A stretch of 40,912 nucleotides of DNA, from assembly GCA_947177185.1 (NCBI GenBank), contig CAMWTJ010000012.1, positions 1-40,912 of the forward strand, written 5' to 3'. This document shows positions 39,428 through 40,912 of this stretch, in pieces (positions within the stretch are counted from its first letter, which is position 1; every line of letters begins with the position of its first letter). The notes under the pieces are model-generated. The model was not told the DNA's origin and searched no databases. It saw nothing but the letters and a program-made list of their open reading frames with translations. Made by a program: the position numbers and the translations under genes. This stretch comes from an uncultured Porphyromonadaceae bacterium. Its GTDB lineage: Bacteria; Bacteroidota; Bacteroidia; Bacteroidales; Muribaculaceae.

Positions 39428-40732
39428 CTATATATTCAATAACCATCTCCAAGCCGGAAGTACATTAATGACGATTCCGTTGTCAAGTTTTATTTGCTCC
39501 GTGGTGTCGGCAGTGATAATATATAAATTACTGCAACCGGTAATTTCTGCAGCTTCTGTAATACCATTGATTTCCCTTCGACGTGTTTCATCATCGCTCA
39601 TATCCCATGTCACTTGAATAAGTCTGTCAATCTCAACGCCACGCTGCACCACAAAATCACATTCACCTTTTCCCTGATAATAAAATATCCGGTCAACAGG
39701 TGTGCGCTGGCGGTAAAGTTGCAGAAATACCGTATTTTCAAGTTTTTTGCCATTATCGTCACTTTGAGGCAACAGCACCGCATCGCGCAATCCATTGTCT
39801 ATGCAGTAATATTTTGGTTGTGAACTTTCTATTTTCTGCAATGACTTGCTGTAGTTGGAAATACGGATAAACATAAAGATGTCGCAGGCATAATTCGCCC
39901 AATCATAAAGGTTATCCTTGCTTACTTTAAGACCACGGGATTTTATATCTCCATGTATCGCACGTATTGAAGTCGGCTTTGTGAGATTGGCCATTATTCG
40001 TTTGAGATAGTAGCGCAACACCTCTATATTGGACAACCTGTAATGCTCTACCAGATCCTTTAACAGCATTGTGTCAAAATATGTCTGTAATATTTTTGCT
40101 CTATGCAAAGGATTTTCCGTCAGCACTACTTCCGGAAAGCCGCCTTCGCTATTATATGCGACAAAGGCATTACGCAGCCTTGCCATATCCGCTTCTAACC
40201 AGCCATCAGTCTTTATCCCTTTGAAATCGCAATATTCACGAAAAGACAGAGGCAACGTTTCTTCCTCCTGCGGCCATCCTCGTAATGCCGATTTCAATTC
40301 ACTGCTGAGCATCGTGGCATTACTGCCACTTATATATATGTTTTTTGAATAATGCTTGTAAAGTCGCATCACAAAATATTCCCAGCCATCAATCAACTGT
40401 ATCTCGTCAAAGAACATATACACAGATGAAATATCAATGTCAGGATACATTTCCCTGTACGCCTCGATTATCTGGTCAAGTTCGTCAGCAGCCATACGGA
40501 CAAGACGCTCATCATCAAAGCTGATCCATAGAAAACGCTCGCGTGCAACACCTGAGGACAGAAGTTCGTTTACAACAACTTCCATTCTTGATGTCTTGCC
40601 ACAACGTCTGACTCCGGGTATAGTAACAATCTTTCCCTCATTTACCGGAAGTATATTTTCGCGTTTTTTCAGGCTGGTCGGAAATTCTGCCTGACGCATT
40701 GCAATCTGGGATTTGATATATAACTTATCCAT
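39428..40732 (-). CDS. AAA-type ATPase with DUF4143-like C-terminus
   Basis: The 434-residue protein belongs to the AAA_14/DUF4143 group common in gut Bacteroidetes. Walker A is IPGVRRCGKTS (K46, T47), Walker B is VYMFFDEIQL (D109-E110), and a sensor-like Ser/Asn segment ISGSNATML follows. A winged-helix-like middle region (about 230-300) leads to a C-terminal domain where GECDFVV (D359) and LIQVTW (Q373-V-T375) sit where restriction-endonuclease-fold relatives carry an E/D-x-K site; here the Lys is Thr, so nuclease activity is doubtful. Cellular role of the family is poorly known. It is AT-rich like the convergent integrase and likely part of the same insert. Confidence 0.85.
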   Translation of the reverse strand: MDKLYIKSQIAMRQAEFPTSLKKRENILPVNEGKIVTIPGVRRCGKTSRMEVVVNELLSSGVARERFLWISFDDERLVRMAADELDQIIEAYREMYPDIDISSVYMFFDEIQLIDGWEYFVMRLYKHYSKNIYISGSNATMLSSELKSALRGWPQEEETLPLSFREYCDFKGIKTDGWLEADMARLRNAFVAYNSEGGFPEVVLTENPLHRAKILQTYFDTMLLKDLVEHYRLSNIEVLRYYLKRIMANLTKPTSIRAIHGDIKSRGLKVSKDNLYDWANYACDIFMFIRISNYSKSLQKIESSQPKYYCIDNGLRDAVLLPQSDDNGKKLENTVFLQLYRQRTPVDRIFYYQGKGECDFVVQRGVEIDRLIQVTWDMSDDETRRREINGITEAAEITGCSNLYIITADTTEQIKLDNGIVINVLPAWRWLLNI

Positions 40733-40751
40733 ATTGTCCTAAATTTGGGGA

Positions 40752-40759
40752 CAAAGATA
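40752..40759 (-). promoter_or_regulatory. Probable -7 box of the ATPase gene
   Basis: On the minus strand TATCTTTG matches TAnnTTTG, 19 bases before the ATG at 40732. It overlaps a GGGGACAAAG motif (40747-40756), and TTGTCCTAAA occurs on both sides (40734-40743 and 40767-40776). No clear -33 box. Confidence 0.45.
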
Positions 40760-40857
40760 ATATTTTTTGTCCTAAAATAAAAGACACTATGTGTTTATTT
40801 TAAGAAACACTGCGAAAACGGATAGAGGCGTGGCGGCTCACGGTGTCTGCGTCGGTC

Positions 40858-40912
40858 GTGCCGTCAGATGGTGACGGTGATCCGGTGGGTCACTGACACC
40901 ATCCGACCGCAC
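40858..40912. repeat. Imperfect 23-bp inverted repeat at the window edge
   Basis: The arms 40858-40880 and 40890-40912 are reverse complements with four mismatches and a nine-base loop. The sequence is GC-rich again, so it probably belongs to host DNA or another element. The window ends exactly at the right arm, so its full extent is unknown. Confidence 0.5.

Noticed and set aside
37680-40860. Direct repeats that could be integrase att sites (GTTTATTT, GACACTA, GGGGACAAA)
   Set aside because: Matches between the two flanks are only 7-9 bases and occur in low-complexity AT-rich DNA; no convincing pair brackets the insert.

Overview
The window looks like a chromosomal piece of a GC-rich member of the Bacteroidales, most likely a Muribaculaceae-type gut bacterium. 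This is inferred from SusC/SusD-type genes, lipoproteins with short Bacteroidetes-style lipoboxes, repeated TAnnTTTG (-7) promoter boxes and very few Shine-Dalgarno sequences. No 16S rRNA or other species marker is present. Most genes look about 60% GC; the stretch from about 37.7 to 40.8 kb is clearly AT-rich and looks acquired.

Layout. (1) 1-6.3 kb: the N-terminus of a leftward gene (possibly a sigma factor), a long AT-rich regulatory region with a strong inverted repeat, then the rod-shape operon mreB-mreC-mreD-PBP2-rodA, closed by a terminator. (2) 6.4-10.5 kb: a two-gene unit for large exported proteins with type-9-secretion-like C-termini. (3) 10.5-14.9 kb, leftward: an ECF sigma factor with a four-helix membrane partner, a small lipoprotein, a PlsC-type acyltransferase, and a carboxylesterase-fold lipoprotein whose catalytic Ser and His appear to be replaced. 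(4) 14.95-20.1 kb, leftward: tRNA-Met(CAT), then a four-gene operon (in transcription order: LysE-family exporter, CBM9-like protein, transglutaminase-SH3-NlpC/P60 fusion, Tat-exported dipeptide epimerase) that looks like muropeptide salvage. (5) 20.2-21.7 kb: a divergent K+/H+ antiporter.

(6) 22.0-37.5 kb: a beta-mannan polysaccharide utilization locus: SusC, SusD, two IPT/TIG surface glycan-binding proteins, two GH26 mannanases, a GH130 mannosylglucose phosphorylase, a GPH-type sugar transporter and a cellobiose/mannobiose 2-epimerase. The last four enzyme/transporter genes have the same order as the characterised Bacteroides fragilis mannobiose pathway. The logic is: surface binding and cutting of mannan, import by SusCD, release of mannobiose in the periplasm, transport inward, epimerisation to mannosyl-glucose, and phosphorolysis to mannose-1-phosphate plus glucose. 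GC-rich or AT-rich hairpins sit in every gap on the enzyme side of the locus, but not between the SusCD and binding-protein genes, which suggests graded expression.

(7) 37.7-40.8 kb: an AT-rich insert with a complete tyrosine integrase and a convergent DUF4143-type ATPase. The last 55 bases, again GC-rich, form an imperfect inverted repeat cut by the window edge. The most unusual items are the apparent dead esterase, the composition of the muropeptide operon, and the hairpin pattern in the mannan locus. No CRISPR array or recognisable novel defence system is visible.
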